DNA of 64,000 nt from Aneurinibacillus thermoaerophilus (GTDB lineage Bacteria > Bacillota > Bacilli > Aneurinibacillales > Aneurinibacillaceae), in contig NZ_FNDE01000009.1 of NCBI RefSeq assembly GCF_900099925.1, forward strand, positions 1 to 64,000, written 5' to 3'. The notes under the pieces are model-generated. The model ran no database searches, was not told where the DNA came from, and saw nothing but the letters and a program-made list of their open reading frames with translations. The stretch's first letter is position 1; the number at the start of each line of letters is the position of its first letter. A program made the position numbers and the translations under genes. Positions 55,054 to 64,000 of the stretch are shown here, one piece after another.

Positions 55054-56328
55054 TTAAGCGGAAACTTGTTCATTATACGAGCCGTTTTTGCTCTCTGTCT
55101 CTGTACGGAATTCATCTTCCATCTTCGCAACTACCACAGTAGCAACCCCATTACCAATAAGGTTCGTAATCGCCCGCGCTTCTGACATAAAGCGGTCCAC
55201 ACCGAGAAGAAGCGCCATACCTTCAACCGGAATCGTCGGGAATACAGCCAATGTTGCCGCCAAAGTTACGAAACCCGAGCCCGTAACACCAGCTGCTCCT
55301 TTTGAAGTGAGCATCAAAATAGCGAGAAGCGTGATTTCCTGGGTAAGAGTCAAATCAACCCCATAAGCCTGAGCGATAAAGATGGCGGCCATAGATAAGT
55401 AAATGGCTGTACCATCCAAGTTAAATGAATAACCGGTAGGAAGCACAAGTCCAACAACAGATTTTGAACATCCGTACTTTTCCAGCTTTTCTATCATTTT
55501 TGGAAAGGCAGCTTCAGAAGAAGAAGTACCTAATACGAGAAGAATCTCTTCTTTGATGTATTTAAGAAAGCCAAAGATGCTAAATCCATATATTCTAGCT
55601 ATTAAACCAAGTACAAGAATAATAAACAAAAACATTGTAATATAAACGGAACCCATTAGTTTTCCCAAATTGTGCAAAACTTCAATCCCAAAATTGCTAA
55701 TTGTATAAGACATCGCGCCGAACGCTGCAATCGGGGAAACTTTCATGACCATATTTACAATACCAAACATGCCTTCTGTTAACTTTTCAAATAAATCAAG
55801 CACCGATTTTGCACGTTCTCCCATCGCCGTCAGCGATATGCCGAACAAAACAGCAACAAAAAGAATCGGCAGGAGTTCGCCGTTCGCTAAAGCTCCAAAA
55901 ATGTTCTCTGGAATAATGCTCATTAAAAAGTCTATTATACCGTGGCTCGTTTCAGCAGCCTGTTTCGTATATTTCGTTATATCGCCTGTGGCCGCAGCTT
56001 TATCCATACCTTGTCCCGGCTTAATTATATTAACGACAATAATTCCGATAGCCAAAGCAATTGTACTTACGATCTCAAAGTAGATGAGCGCTTTTCCCCC
56101 AATGCGGCCAACTTTCTTTAAATCGCCCATCCCTGCAATTCCGACTACAATCGTAAGGAACACGATGGGGGCGATCACCATTTTAACCAGCTTAATAAAA
56201 ATATCCGCCAAAACCTTCAATTGCGAGCCAAAGTCAGGGAAAAATTGTCCAACTAAAATCCCTAAAATAATGGCGCATATTACCTGCACGGTAAGATTTC
56301 TGAAATTTAGCCTCATTTTCTTTTTCAT
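55054..56328 (-). CDS. dctP: C4-dicarboxylate:cation symporter DctP (DctA/DAACS family)
   Basis: 424 residues with eight helices plus two re-entrant loops. Family motifs: VLGTSSSEAAFPKMIEKL (the serine-rich hairpin), VLPTGYSFNLDGTAIYLSMA near residue 300, the SKGAAGVTGSGFVTLAATLA hairpin near 335, and VDRFMSEARAITNLIGNGVA with Asp/Arg/Asn binding residues. It imports succinate, fumarate and malate with Na+ or H+. A cre-like site and the DctR region lie upstream. Confidence 0.95.
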   Translation of the reverse strand: MKKKMRLNFRNLTVQVICAIILGILVGQFFPDFGSQLKVLADIFIKLVKMVIAPIVFLTIVVGIAGMGDLKKVGRIGGKALIYFEIVSTIALAIGIIVVNIIKPGQGMDKAAATGDITKYTKQAAETSHGIIDFLMSIIPENIFGALANGELLPILFVAVLFGISLTAMGERAKSVLDLFEKLTEGMFGIVNMVMKVSPIAAFGAMSYTISNFGIEVLHNLGKLMGSVYITMFLFIILVLGLIARIYGFSIFGFLKYIKEEILLVLGTSSSEAAFPKMIEKLEKYGCSKSVVGLVLPTGYSFNLDGTAIYLSMAAIFIAQAYGVDLTLTQEITLLAILMLTSKGAAGVTGSGFVTLAATLAVFPTIPVEGMALLLGVDRFMSEARAITNLIGNGVATVVVAKMEDEFRTETESKNGSYNEQVSA

Positions 56329-56503
56329 CCTATCCTCCCTTTCATTTACTCACGGTTACGCTCCGCTGAAGCGAAAGGAAGGAAGTGATGAAGTTCAAAA
56401 ACGTTAACGGTTGCGATTGCAATAAGAACTGAAACCGTCCGTTTTTTTTGAATCTTCATCAAACCCTTCCCTTTGCTAATTATTTATCTTGTCTGATAGT
56501 TTT

Positions 56504-56518
56504 ATGATAACGTTTGCA
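56504..56518 (-). promoter_or_regulatory. Candidate CcpA cre site upstream of dctP
   Basis: ATGATAACGTTTGCA agrees with the WTGNAANCGNWNNCW consensus at all but one position. It lies 180 bases upstream of dctP in a 217-base gap. Catabolite repression of dctP is known in B. subtilis, so control by CcpA is plausible here. Confidence 0.4.
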
Positions 56519-56545
56519 AAGGAAAGGAAGAAGTTTTCGTATTTA

Positions 56546-57262
56546 TTAAACATTTTGTTCTTTTTGTTCATCAACCCACGTATACATTTTCATCGGGCGT
56601 CCTACCGTGCCGTATACCATATGCGATTTCGCCTTGCCAACCGATTCCAGATATTCGAGATAGCGGCGCACCGTGACGCGGGACATGCCGATGATCTGTC
56701 CGATGTCTTCTGCAGACAAATCCGTTTCCGCTTCCCGAAGGCAGTTGGATACTTGCTGAAGCGTAAACGCTTGGATCCCTTTTGGATAGTTCGTTTCTTC
56801 TTTTGTAGACTGCTTTTTGCCCGCAATGGCCAATGTGCGGGCGCCATCGAATATTGTCTGCGAAAATACGGCTGACTGATTACGGAGAAAATGCTCTTTA
56901 TAACGCAAAAGCGCTTCCTTGATTCGTGAAAACTGGAAAGGCTTAAAAATATAATCAACGGCACCAAGACGCATGACACGCAGCACAGTGTCCCGATCGT
57001 TAGCCGCCGTTACCGCAATAACGTCCAAGTCAAACTCCTCCTGGCGAATAATGCGCAGCGTTTCCAGTCCGCCTTTGCCTGGCATGTATAAATCAAGAAT
57101 AACAAGGTTCGGCGCCAGTCGTCTGATCTTTTCAATCGCTTCCTCCCCGTTCCTCGCCCAGCCTATTACTTTAAAACCTTCTACCTGCTCAATAAACGAG
57201 GCGTTAATCTCTTGTACCATCGGATCATCTTCGACTAATAAGACCGTAATCGGTTTGCTCAT
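56546..57262 (-). CDS. dctR: Response regulator DctR
   Basis: 238 residues from the ATG at 57262 (AAAGGAGG upstream). The receiver has VLLVEDDPMVQE, Asp in LVILDLYMPGKGG, and Lys in YIFKPFQF. The C-terminal part is the CitB/DcuR-type HTH (LSAEDIGQIIGMSRVTVRRY with LEYLESVGKAKS). It activates dctP when phosphorylated. The ATG overlaps the dctS stop in an ATGA. Confidence 0.93.
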   Translation of the reverse strand: MSKPITVLLVEDDPMVQEINASFIEQVEGFKVIGWARNGEEAIEKIRRLAPNLVILDLYMPGKGGLETLRIIRQEEFDLDVIAVTAANDRDTVLRVMRLGAVDYIFKPFQFSRIKEALLRYKEHFLRNQSAVFSQTIFDGARTLAIAGKKQSTKEETNYPKGIQAFTLQQVSNCLREAETDLSAEDIGQIIGMSRVTVRRYLEYLESVGKAKSHMVYGTVGRPMKMYTWVDEQKEQNV

Positions 57263-58863
57263 GTTGTTTCCTCCTTTCGCTCCATCGGAAGCTTTACGCG
57301 CACCCATGTGCCATATCCGACCATACTGTCCACTTCAATCTCGCCTCCGCTCCGTTCCACAATGGAAGAGACAAGATATAAGCCAATACCACGCTCGTCT
57401 TTTTGCTTCGTGGAGAAGCCTTTGGCAAAAATCTGATGCCGTATTTCTTCCGGGATTCCAATCCCGTTGTCCTCCACTTCAATCGTTAAATAGCTCTCGT
57501 CCTGCACGATCGACACATCCACCCGTCTTTCACGGTCGTTCATCTCAGATAACCCGTCAAACGCGTTTTCGATCAAGTTCCCGATAATAATCACAAGGTC
57601 ATGGTAGGTAACCCCTTCCGGAAACATGCGAAATTCGCTATACGGATCGATACAAAGCGCAATATCCAGCTCTTTGGCTCGGCTAATCTTCCCGATCAAA
57701 AGTCCTGTCAAGTTTATGTCCTGAATGCGCCCGCTGATATAATGGGCCACATTTTCCTGCTCTTCGTCAAGCTGGAAAATGTAACGAAGCGCTTCCTGTT
57801 CCTTGCCCAGCTGGATCAACCCAGCAATCGTATGCAGTTTGTTACTGTGCTCATGATTTTTTGCGCGCAGCGCATCCACAAATGCCTTAACTCCGGTCAG
57901 TTCTTCCGCAAGGCGGGTCACTTCCGTCTTATCCTGGAAAATAGCGATAGCTCCTGCAATCTTCTCTTTGACACGAATCGGAATTCGATTGCTTAAAATC
58001 AGCGTATCGCCCACATAAAACTGCTGGTTATAAATCGGGCGGCCCAATTCAAGAATTTCTGGCAGGCGCGTGTCGGGAATAACATCGCGGATGTTTTCAC
58101 CGATCGCCTTTCCTTTCACTTTCAGCATGCGCCGCGCCGCATCGTTAATCACGGTAATGCGTTCTTTGTCATCAATAGCAATAATGCCCTCATGGATGGC
58201 ATGAAAAGCGGATGTACGTTCGTCCAATATCCGGGCCAGCTCCTGCGGCTCCAATTGGAATGTTTGCTTCTTAATATGGCTCGCCAGCAAATAAGAACCC
58301 CAGATACCAAAACAAAGCGTAAGCGAAAGAATAAGAACGATTTCTTTACTCATATCCTCAAGAATTGTGAGAATGTGAGGAACTGTATTCCCTACCATCA
58401 CAACGCCGATCTGCTGATGTTCTTCATTCATAACCGGAGCGTACGCCCGCACTCCTTCGCCAAGACGGCCTTCGACCCGTTCGACATAGATATGTTCAGC
58501 AAACGCCGGCTTCGCTTCATTTACATTAAAATGTGTGCCGACACGACTTTCGATAGGATGCGAGAACCGCTTCCCGTTCATGTCAACTACGACAATGTAA
58601 TCAGCCCCGTAGATAGCACGCACCTGTTCAATAAGCGGCTGGACACGCAACTCGCCGTTCAGCAACCCTACCGCGCGTTTGACTTCCGGCATTTGCGCTG
58701 TGACTTTAGCGATCAAGAGCGAGCGTTGGCCAACCTCTTCCACTTTCATACTAGAAATTTTACCCAAAAGAATCGTAGCGGCCATCAGCAGAGAAAATAG
58801 CACAATGCCAAATGCGAGCAGTGTAATTTTCCAACGGATAGGCCAGTTATTCAAATGAAACAT
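57259..58863 (-). CDS. dctS: Sensor histidine kinase DctS
   Basis: 534 residues from the ATG at 58863 (AAAAGGAG upstream). Two membrane helices (about 12-35 and 170-190) flank an extracytoplasmic sCACHE domain (IRAIYGADYIVVVDMNGKRF). A PAS domain follows (AIHEGIIAIDDKERITVIND), then the HPK5 His box AKNHEHSNKLHTIAGLIQLG, N box NLIENAFDGL, and G boxes DNGIGIP and GIGLYLVSS. It senses external C4-dicarboxylates with DctB and passes phosphate to DctR. Confidence 0.94.
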   Translation of the reverse strand: MFHLNNWPIRWKITLLAFGIVLFSLLMAATILLGKISSMKVEEVGQRSLLIAKVTAQMPEVKRAVGLLNGELRVQPLIEQVRAIYGADYIVVVDMNGKRFSHPIESRVGTHFNVNEAKPAFAEHIYVERVEGRLGEGVRAYAPVMNEEHQQIGVVMVGNTVPHILTILEDMSKEIVLILSLTLCFGIWGSYLLASHIKKQTFQLEPQELARILDERTSAFHAIHEGIIAIDDKERITVINDAARRMLKVKGKAIGENIRDVIPDTRLPEILELGRPIYNQQFYVGDTLILSNRIPIRVKEKIAGAIAIFQDKTEVTRLAEELTGVKAFVDALRAKNHEHSNKLHTIAGLIQLGKEQEALRYIFQLDEEQENVAHYISGRIQDINLTGLLIGKISRAKELDIALCIDPYSEFRMFPEGVTYHDLVIIIGNLIENAFDGLSEMNDRERRVDVSIVQDESYLTIEVEDNGIGIPEEIRHQIFAKGFSTKQKDERGIGLYLVSSIVERSGGEIEVDSMVGYGTWVRVKLPMERKEETT

Positions 58864-58944
58864 ACAGGACTCCTTTTCATGGTAGAAACATCTCAACTTG
58901 ACGCTTTCCTTAAAAAATTATAAAAAGAATCACCATGAAAAAAA

Positions 58945-58971
58945 AGCGAAACTGCGGAAAACAGTTTCGCT
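58945..58971 (-). terminator. Terminator after mtaB
   Basis: Perfect 10-base stem AGCGAAACTG/CAGTTTCGCT, followed on the reverse strand by TTTTTTTTCATGG. It lies 26 bases after the mtaB stop and just before the dct operon. Confidence 0.88.
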
Positions 58972-58997
58972 TACGCCCTGTTTCGTTCAGCGTCTCA

Positions 58998-60338
58998 TTA
59001 CGCTTTGAGCGCTTCTTCACTGAGCACGCGGACGAACGTTCCTTTGCAATATTCAGAGCCCGGAGCGTCCAGACGAACTTTACAAATTTTTCCTACCAAC
59101 GTTTCGTTAGCCGGGAAAACAAGCTTCAGATAATTGTCGGAATGGCCCACATACAGGCCGCTGTCCGTCGCTTCTTTGTACGGCTCTTCCGGAATCACTT
59201 CCAACACTTCGCCTACAAACTTGCTGGAATAATCCAGCGCCAGCTTATTAGATAGCTGAATCAACTCATGCACACGACGGTTTTTTACTTCTTCGTCCAC
59301 CTGGTCTTCCATGCGAGCCGCCGGTGTACCGCTGCGCTTAGAATACGGAAAGACGTGCAGTTCGGCAAATTTCATTTCCTCAATGAAACGATACCCGTTC
59401 ATAAACATTTCTTCCGTTTCACCTGGGAAACCGACGATAACGTCCGTCGTAATCGCCACGTCCGGCAACGCTTCATGCAATTGCTCAATTTTGCGGCGGT
59501 ATTCATCCGTCGTGTACTTGCGGCGCATACGCTTCAAGACATAATCGTCACCCGCCTGCAACGGCACATGCAAATGACGGCACATCTTGTCGGAAGAATT
59601 GAGCACTTCGATGACTTCATCCGTAATCTGACTCGCTTCAATCGAGCTGATGCGGATACGTTTCAATCCCGGCACTTTGCTGTCAAGGTCGCGTAGCAGG
59701 CGCGCCAGATTATAATCTTCCAAGTCTTCACCATAACCGCCGGTGTGGATGCCAGTCAGCACGATTTCTTTATACCCTGCGGCCACCAGCTTGTTTGCCT
59801 GTTCGATCACACTTTCCGGCTTGCGGCTGCGCATTAAGCCGCGCGCCCACGGAATAATGCAAAACGTACAGAAGTTATTGCAGCCTTCCTGAATTTTTAG
59901 CGACGCGCGCGTACGATCCGTAAATTCCGGCACATCAAGCTCTTCGTATTCACGAGCCTTCATGATGTTCGTCACCGCATTAATCGGCTGACGCTCACGC
60001 AAATACTGGTTGACATAGTCAATCAGCTGGTCACGGCCGGACGTGCCCACAACGATATCTACACCCGGAATCGCCATAATCTCGTGCGGCGTCGTTTGCG
60101 CATAGCAACCCGTAACAGCAACAACCGCATCCGGGTTACGACGGATGGCACGACGAATAACCTGGCGGCTTTTCTTATCTCCCGTATTTGTGACCGTACA
60201 TGTGTTAATAACATAGACATCCGCTTTTTGTTCAAAATCTATCTTTTCGTAGCCGGCCTGCTTAAACAACTGCCAAATCGCTTCAGTCTCATAGTGATTC
60301 ACTTTACAACCAAGCGTGTGAAATGCTACAGTTGGCAT
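58998..60338 (-). CDS. mtaB: tRNA t6A37 methylthiotransferase MtaB
   Basis: 446 residues, radical SAM methylthiotransferase. UPF0004 domain with Cys residues in FHTLGCKVNHYE, NTCTVTNTGD and TGCYAQ; the radical SAM cluster CNNFCTFCIIPWARG near residue 153; a TRAM domain at the C-terminus. It makes ms2t6A in tRNA decoding ANN codons. It is in a run with rsmE and prmA, both RNA or ribosome modification genes. Confidence 0.97.
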   Translation of the reverse strand: MPTVAFHTLGCKVNHYETEAIWQLFKQAGYEKIDFEQKADVYVINTCTVTNTGDKKSRQVIRRAIRRNPDAVVAVTGCYAQTTPHEIMAIPGVDIVVGTSGRDQLIDYVNQYLRERQPINAVTNIMKAREYEELDVPEFTDRTRASLKIQEGCNNFCTFCIIPWARGLMRSRKPESVIEQANKLVAAGYKEIVLTGIHTGGYGEDLEDYNLARLLRDLDSKVPGLKRIRISSIEASQITDEVIEVLNSSDKMCRHLHVPLQAGDDYVLKRMRRKYTTDEYRRKIEQLHEALPDVAITTDVIVGFPGETEEMFMNGYRFIEEMKFAELHVFPYSKRSGTPAARMEDQVDEEVKNRRVHELIQLSNKLALDYSSKFVGEVLEVIPEEPYKEATDSGLYVGHSDNYLKLVFPANETLVGKICKVRLDAPGSEYCKGTFVRVLSEEALKA

Positions 60339-60443
60339 CTCTCATCCAACTCCTTATTCGTGTAATACTTTGATATCCTGACATCCGTATCATAGTATGC
60401 CGGTATATCAAGCCAAATGTATAGACTCTCCACTCTCATCTGA

Positions 60444-61181
60444 CTACTGCTGTTCAAACTGATAAGAAACGCAAGACAAGGCGTATAACGGTGCAGTTTC
60501 TGCGCGCAAAATCCGCCTTCCCAACGATACGCACAAAAACCCGGCCGCTTCCGCCTCTGCCACCTCTTTCTCGTCGAAACCGCCTTCCGGGCCGATAACA
60601 ATCAAAATTTTCGAGCCGGGTGCCGCTTCAGCAAGAACGCGGTGCAGCGTGACCGTTTCTTCTTTCTCGTATGCAAATAAAGCATAATGAAAACGGGACG
60701 CGGATGCAAGAAGCTCGCGCCAAGTTAACACATTTTCTATAATGGGAACATGACTTCTATGCGACTGCTCAGCAGCTTCTTTGGCAATTTTTTGCCACCG
60801 TTCCAGCCGTCTTCTCTCCTTTTTTTCGTCGAGCTTAACAACCGTGCGCATAGAAGTGAACGCGCAAAAAGAAAAAGCACCGAGCTCAGTGCCTTTCTGA
60901 ATGACTACCTCCATTTTATCACCTTTCACAAGCCCCTGTGCAATGGTAACTTGCACCGGAAGTTCGCGATTCGGCCCCTCTTCTCTCAAGATGCGCACAC
61001 GCACGGCATTGGGTTGGATTTCCTCAATTACACCGCGCACGTCGCGTCCTTGTCCGTTGCAACAAATAATCTCATCGCCGCTCCTAAAGCGCATCACTTT
61101 TGCGATATGGTTTACGTCATCCCCGACAATCGTTACGTATTGTTCATTCATTTGCGAAGGATTCACAAAATAGCGCTGCAT
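60444..61181 (-). CDS. rsmE: 16S rRNA (uracil(1498)-N3)-methyltransferase RsmE
   Basis: 245 residues, SPOUT class. A PUA-like N-terminal domain (YFVNPSQMNEQYVTIVGDDV) is followed by the trefoil-knot methyltransferase with QGLVKGDKMEVVIQKGTELG, LIVIGPEGGFDEKEVAEAEA-like and SLGRRILRAETAPLYAL. It methylates U1498. It lies 10 bases after prmA. Confidence 0.96.
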   Translation of the reverse strand: MQRYFVNPSQMNEQYVTIVGDDVNHIAKVMRFRSGDEIICCNGQGRDVRGVIEEIQPNAVRVRILREEGPNRELPVQVTIAQGLVKGDKMEVVIQKGTELGAFSFCAFTSMRTVVKLDEKKERRRLERWQKIAKEAAEQSHRSHVPIIENVLTWRELLASASRFHYALFAYEKEETVTLHRVLAEAAPGSKILIVIGPEGGFDEKEVAEAEAAGFLCVSLGRRILRAETAPLYALSCVSYQFEQQ

Positions 61182-61190
61182 TCATATCCC

Positions 61191-62225
61191 TCACTCTGCT
61201 TTTCGTTCCGCAATTATGCACACCCAACCTGAGATTAGGGCGTTTCGATCGTAAATGGTCGGCGGGGCAACCGTATCCGCGAATGAATCGTTCGCACCGT
61301 CTTCATTGTCATACATATCGTGCATATAGTGCGATTCTTTTACCCGGAAGCCCGCTTTCTCCATTGCAGCTTTTACTTCTGCTTCTTTCTGGGTAATAAT
61401 GCCAGAAGCAATAAACAATCCGCCCGGCTTCAGCACAGCCGCCGCGTCGTCAACAAACCGCAGGATCACTTCCGCAAGAATATTGGCAACGACAATATCA
61501 ACCGGTCCCTTTATACCGTCGAGCAAATTGTTCTGCGCTATTGTTACTTTGTCTTCCACACGATTCAGTTTCACATTCTGAATGGCAGAATGGACAGCTA
61601 CTTCATCAAGATCAAGCGAGCGCACGGAAGCAGCACCAAGTTTTGCGGCCGCGATACTGAGCACACCAGTACCGCAGCCTACGTCAATCACGCTTTCCCC
61701 GCCCTGAATGAGTTCATCCAAGGCGCGAATGCACAGCACAGTTGTTGGATGTGTTCCGGTGCCAAATGCCATGCCTGGGTCCAGCTCAATCACTAATTCG
61801 TCCGCTTTCTTCGGCAAATAGTTTTCCCAGGTAGGAGTGATTGTAATCCGCTCGGATACTTCGACTGGTTTATAGTACTTCTTCCAGGCGGTGGCCCATT
61901 CCTCTTCCTGCACTTCCGCAAGCGTCACCGTGCCCGGGCCGGCATCAATGCCGTACGAAGACAGGTTGTTGACCGCTTCTTTGATTTCTTCCACCGTTTC
62001 TGCAAGATAGCTGTTGACGAGAAGATAGGCTTTTACAATGACACCTTCAGTCGGATAATCCTTCTCCGAAAGTTCGTAGATTTCGCCATACTTATCATCC
62101 CAATCACGCCCAAGAACTTCCGGATCTTCAATAACTACGCCCGTGGCACCTGCCTCGTGCAAAATATTCGCAACCGCCTCGACCGCTTCCTGCGCCGTAT
62201 GAATGCTAATTTCAGACCATTTCAT
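61191..62225 (-). CDS. prmA: Ribosomal protein L11 methyltransferase PrmA
   Basis: 344 residues. N-terminal L11-binding part (WSEISIHTAQEAVEAVANIL), then the SAM fold: VIDVGCGTGVLSIAAAKLGA near residue 182, the substrate motif DPGMAFGTGTHPTT, and IVVANILAEVILR (NPPY-like N-I-L-A). It trimethylates L11. It follows dnaJ by 38 bases. Confidence 0.96.
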   Translation of the reverse strand: MKWSEISIHTAQEAVEAVANILHEAGATGVVIEDPEVLGRDWDDKYGEIYELSEKDYPTEGVIVKAYLLVNSYLAETVEEIKEAVNNLSSYGIDAGPGTVTLAEVQEEEWATAWKKYYKPVEVSERITITPTWENYLPKKADELVIELDPGMAFGTGTHPTTVLCIRALDELIQGGESVIDVGCGTGVLSIAAAKLGAASVRSLDLDEVAVHSAIQNVKLNRVEDKVTIAQNNLLDGIKGPVDIVVANILAEVILRFVDDAAAVLKPGGLFIASGIITQKEAEVKAAMEKAGFRVKESHYMHDMYDNEDGANDSFADTVAPPTIYDRNALISGWVCIIAERKAE

Positions 62226-62263
62226 CGCTTTCGTCCCATCCTCCCGTTACGCTATCTTGTGTT

Positions 62264-63388
62264 TTAAAGTTCTCCCCGCAACACTTTTTTCATTTTGTCA
62301 AAGAAAGAAGTTTCTCCGCTACCATGCATTTCTTCTCCGCTGATCTCAGCGAATTCGCGCAGCAATTCTTTCTGTCTTTCGCTAAGTTTGGTAGGAGTAA
62401 CAATGACAACTTTCACGTGCTGATCCCCTTTGCCTGAGCGGTTCAAATAAGGAACACCGTGACCGCGCAGGCGGAATCTTGTTCCAGTCTGGGTACCGGC
62501 CGGAATTTTCAGCTTCACTTTGCCGTCAAGCGTCGGAACCTCAATCTCATCACCAAGCGCCGCTTGGGCAAATGTAATCGGAACCTGACAGTAAATATCG
62601 TTTCCATCGCGTTCAAAGAACTCATGGGGTTTTACCTGGAAGACAACATACAAATCTCCCGGGGGGCCACCGTTTATTCCTAACTCACCTTCGCCGGCGA
62701 TGCGCATTCTTGCGCCATCGTCCACGCCGGCCGGGATTTTGATATGAATTTTGCGACGTACCTTTTCACGTCCGCTCCCGTGACATTTGCTGCATTTTAC
62801 CTTGATAAACTTGCCGCTTCCCTTACAGTTCGGACATACCCTGCGGTTTACGACACGGCCAAACGGTGTATTCTGTACGATCTCCTGCTGTCCGGTGCCA
62901 CCGCATGTCTGGCACGTTTCGATCTTGCTGCCCGGCTCAGCCCCGGAACCGTTACATTTGGAACACGTCGCTTCTTTCGGAATTTCAATATCGACTTCTT
63001 TTCCAAACACTGCATCCTTAAAATCGATCCGCATCGTGTATTGCAGATCATCGCCCTGACGCGGCGCGTTCGGGTTGCGGCGCCCGCCGCCGAAAAACAT
63101 GTCAAAAATGTCGCCAAAACCCCCAAAATCTCCGCCAAAGTCAAAGCCTCCGCCACCAAAACCGCCCTGTTGGGCGCCGGCATGGCCGAAGCGATCATAG
63201 TTAGCGCGCTTCTGCGGGTCGCTTAGCACATCGTACGCTTCTTTTACCTCTTTAAATTTCTCTGCCGCATCCGGCTCTTTGTTAACGTCCGGGTGGTACT
63301 TGCGAGCCAGCTTGCGGTACGCTTTTTTGATCTCGTCTTCCGAAGCGGACTTGGAGATGCCTAACACCTCATAATAATCGCGTTTCAT
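62264..63388 (-). CDS. dnaJ: Chaperone DnaJ
   Basis: 374 residues. The J domain has [15 protein letters not shown] (HPD); a Gly/Phe-rich linker follows ([20 protein letters not shown]); the zinc finger has four repeats [32 protein letters not shown]; the C-terminal substrate domains are complete. It stimulates DnaK ATPase and delivers clients. A strong hairpin between dnaK and dnaJ may lower readthrough. Confidence 0.98.
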   Translation of the reverse strand: MKRDYYEVLGISKSASEDEIKKAYRKLARKYHPDVNKEPDAAEKFKEVKEAYDVLSDPQKRANYDRFGHAGAQQGGFGGGGFDFGGDFGGFGDIFDMFFGGGRRNPNAPRQGDDLQYTMRIDFKDAVFGKEVDIEIPKEATCSKCNGSGAEPGSKIETCQTCGGTGQQEIVQNTPFGRVVNRRVCPNCKGSGKFIKVKCSKCHGSGREKVRRKIHIKIPAGVDDGARMRIAGEGELGINGGPPGDLYVVFQVKPHEFFERDGNDIYCQVPITFAQAALGDEIEVPTLDGKVKLKIPAGTQTGTRFRLRGHGVPYLNRSGKGDQHVKVVIVTPTKLSERQKELLREFAEISGEEMHGSGETSFFDKMKKVLRGEL

Positions 63389-63446
63389 TGCTCTTCACTC
63401 CCGCACTACTTTACTCATAAAGTCCATCATATCAGGTTGCGAAAAA

Positions 63447-63481
63447 AAGTCAAAGTCAAGGTGCCCCTGACTTTGACTTTT
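63447..63481 (-). terminator. Hairpin between dnaK and dnaJ
   Basis: Perfect 13-base stem AAAGTCAAAGTCA/TGACTTTGACTTT, followed on the reverse strand by TTTTTTCGC. It sits 11 bases after the dnaK stop. It could partly terminate and make DnaK more abundant than DnaJ, or stabilise the dnaK mRNA end. Confidence 0.75.
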
Positions 63482-63492
63482 CGATCACTTGA

Positions 63493-64000
63493 TTATTTTT
63501 TTTCATCCTCGTCAACGATTGTATAGTCGGCATCCACTACATTATCGTCCTTTTTCTGTGCAGTGTCTTCCGCGCCCTGAGCTGCCTGCGCCTGTTGCGC
63601 CGCTTGCTGATACAGTTTTACGGACAGTTGCTGTACCACTTCTTGCAGTTCATTTTTCGCGGTGCGGATCGCTTCAATATCGGAACCTTCAAGCGCAGTT
63701 TTCAGCTTGTCTTTTGCCGCGTTCGCTTTGTCGATTTCAGCTTGATCTACCTTGTCTCCAAGCTCTTTTAATGTTTTCTCGGTCGCAAAAATCATTTGAT
63801 CCGCTTCATTGCGCAGTTCAACCTGCTCTTTGCGCTTCTTGTCGGATTCGGCGTTCTCTTCCGCCTCTCGTACCATGCGCTCAATTTCTTCTTCACTCAG
63901 ACCAGAGGAAGACGTAATCGTGATTTTTTGTTGTTTGCCCGTGCCTAGGTCTTTCGCCGACACATTGACGATACCGTTCGCGTCGATGTCAAACGTAACC
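63493..64000 (-). CDS. dnaK: Chaperone DnaK, C-terminal part (gene runs off the window)
   Basis: The reverse-strand frame enters at 64000 with [20 protein letters not shown], the end of the substrate-binding beta domain, and continues through the helical lid ([20 protein letters not shown]) to the end [15 protein letters not shown]. The EEK-like acidic tail is usual. The N-terminal ATPase lies beyond the right edge. It is the Hsp70 partner of the adjacent dnaJ. Confidence 0.97.
   Translation of the reverse strand, partial: VTFDIDANGIVNVSAKDLGTGKQQKITITSSSGLSEEEIERMVREAEENAESDKKRKEQVELRNEADQMIFATEKTLKELGDKVDQAEIDKANAAKDKLKTALEGSDIEAIRTAKNELQEVVQQLSVKLYQQAAQQAQAAQGAEDTAQKKDDNVVDADYTIVDEDEKK

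Overview
The window reads as chromosomal DNA of an endospore-forming Gram-positive bacterium of the Bacillales, most like the Aneurinibacillus/Brevibacillus branch of Paenibacillaceae (inference). Supporting signs are a gamma-type spore protein, YqfC/YqfD sporulation genes, strong GGAGG ribosome binding sites, a glycyl T-box, and the conserved dnaK-dnaJ-prmA-rsmE-mtaB, rpsU-yqeY, phoH-yqfF-ybeY-dgkA-cdd-era-recO-glyQS and ccpN-yqfL-dnaG-sigA-trmK-nif3 gene order. Most genes lie on the minus strand.

Layout. 1-252 is the 5' end of a 23S rRNA gene on the minus strand, preceded by its own promoter and no 16S gene. 0.6-8 kb holds a spore protein, a GIY-YIG protein, tldD-tldE, a lipoprotein, an odd HTH-membrane-CapA-like protein and small gene remnants. 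7-15 kb is rich in lipid genes: an acyl-ACP desaturase, an OlsB-like N-acyltransferase paired with an LpxL-like O-acyltransferase, and an acyl-CoA synthetase with an acyl-CoA dehydrogenase; nif3 and trmK lie among them. 15-34 kb is core housekeeping: sigA, dnaG, yqfL, ccpN, glyQS under a T-box, recO, era, cdd, dgkA, ybeY, yqfF, phoH, yqfD, yqfC, yqeY and rpsU. 34-43 kb carries murF and ddl, a GlnK/GlnL-like two-component pair, a DUF445 protein, fadH and an MFS/PadR pair.

43.9-48.7 kb is the accessory part. It holds a deleted MFS gene, an ECF sigma/anti-sigma pair, an IS3-family end, a truncated PepSY gene with a small partner and a His-rich lipoprotein, and integrase-like fragments. It is bounded by an imperfect 40-bp direct repeat that equals the 3' end of an rRNA methyltransferase gene (rsmF-like). 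This looks like an old integrative element inserted at that 3' end.

50-64 kb returns to core genes: a stalk-domain secreted protein, a Na/Pi symporter, deoC with a NUDIX gene, a complete C4-dicarboxylate module (dctS-dctR sensing, dctP uptake, dctB binding protein), then mtaB, rsmE, prmA, dnaJ and the 3' end of dnaK.

The most notable observations are the element at the rsmF 3' end, the OlsB/LpxL-like aminolipid pair, ccpN with an apparent AUA start codon, the 23S gene with a private promoter and no 16S, and the CapA-like protein that lost its catalytic histidines. All calls are from reading the sequence; no database search was run.
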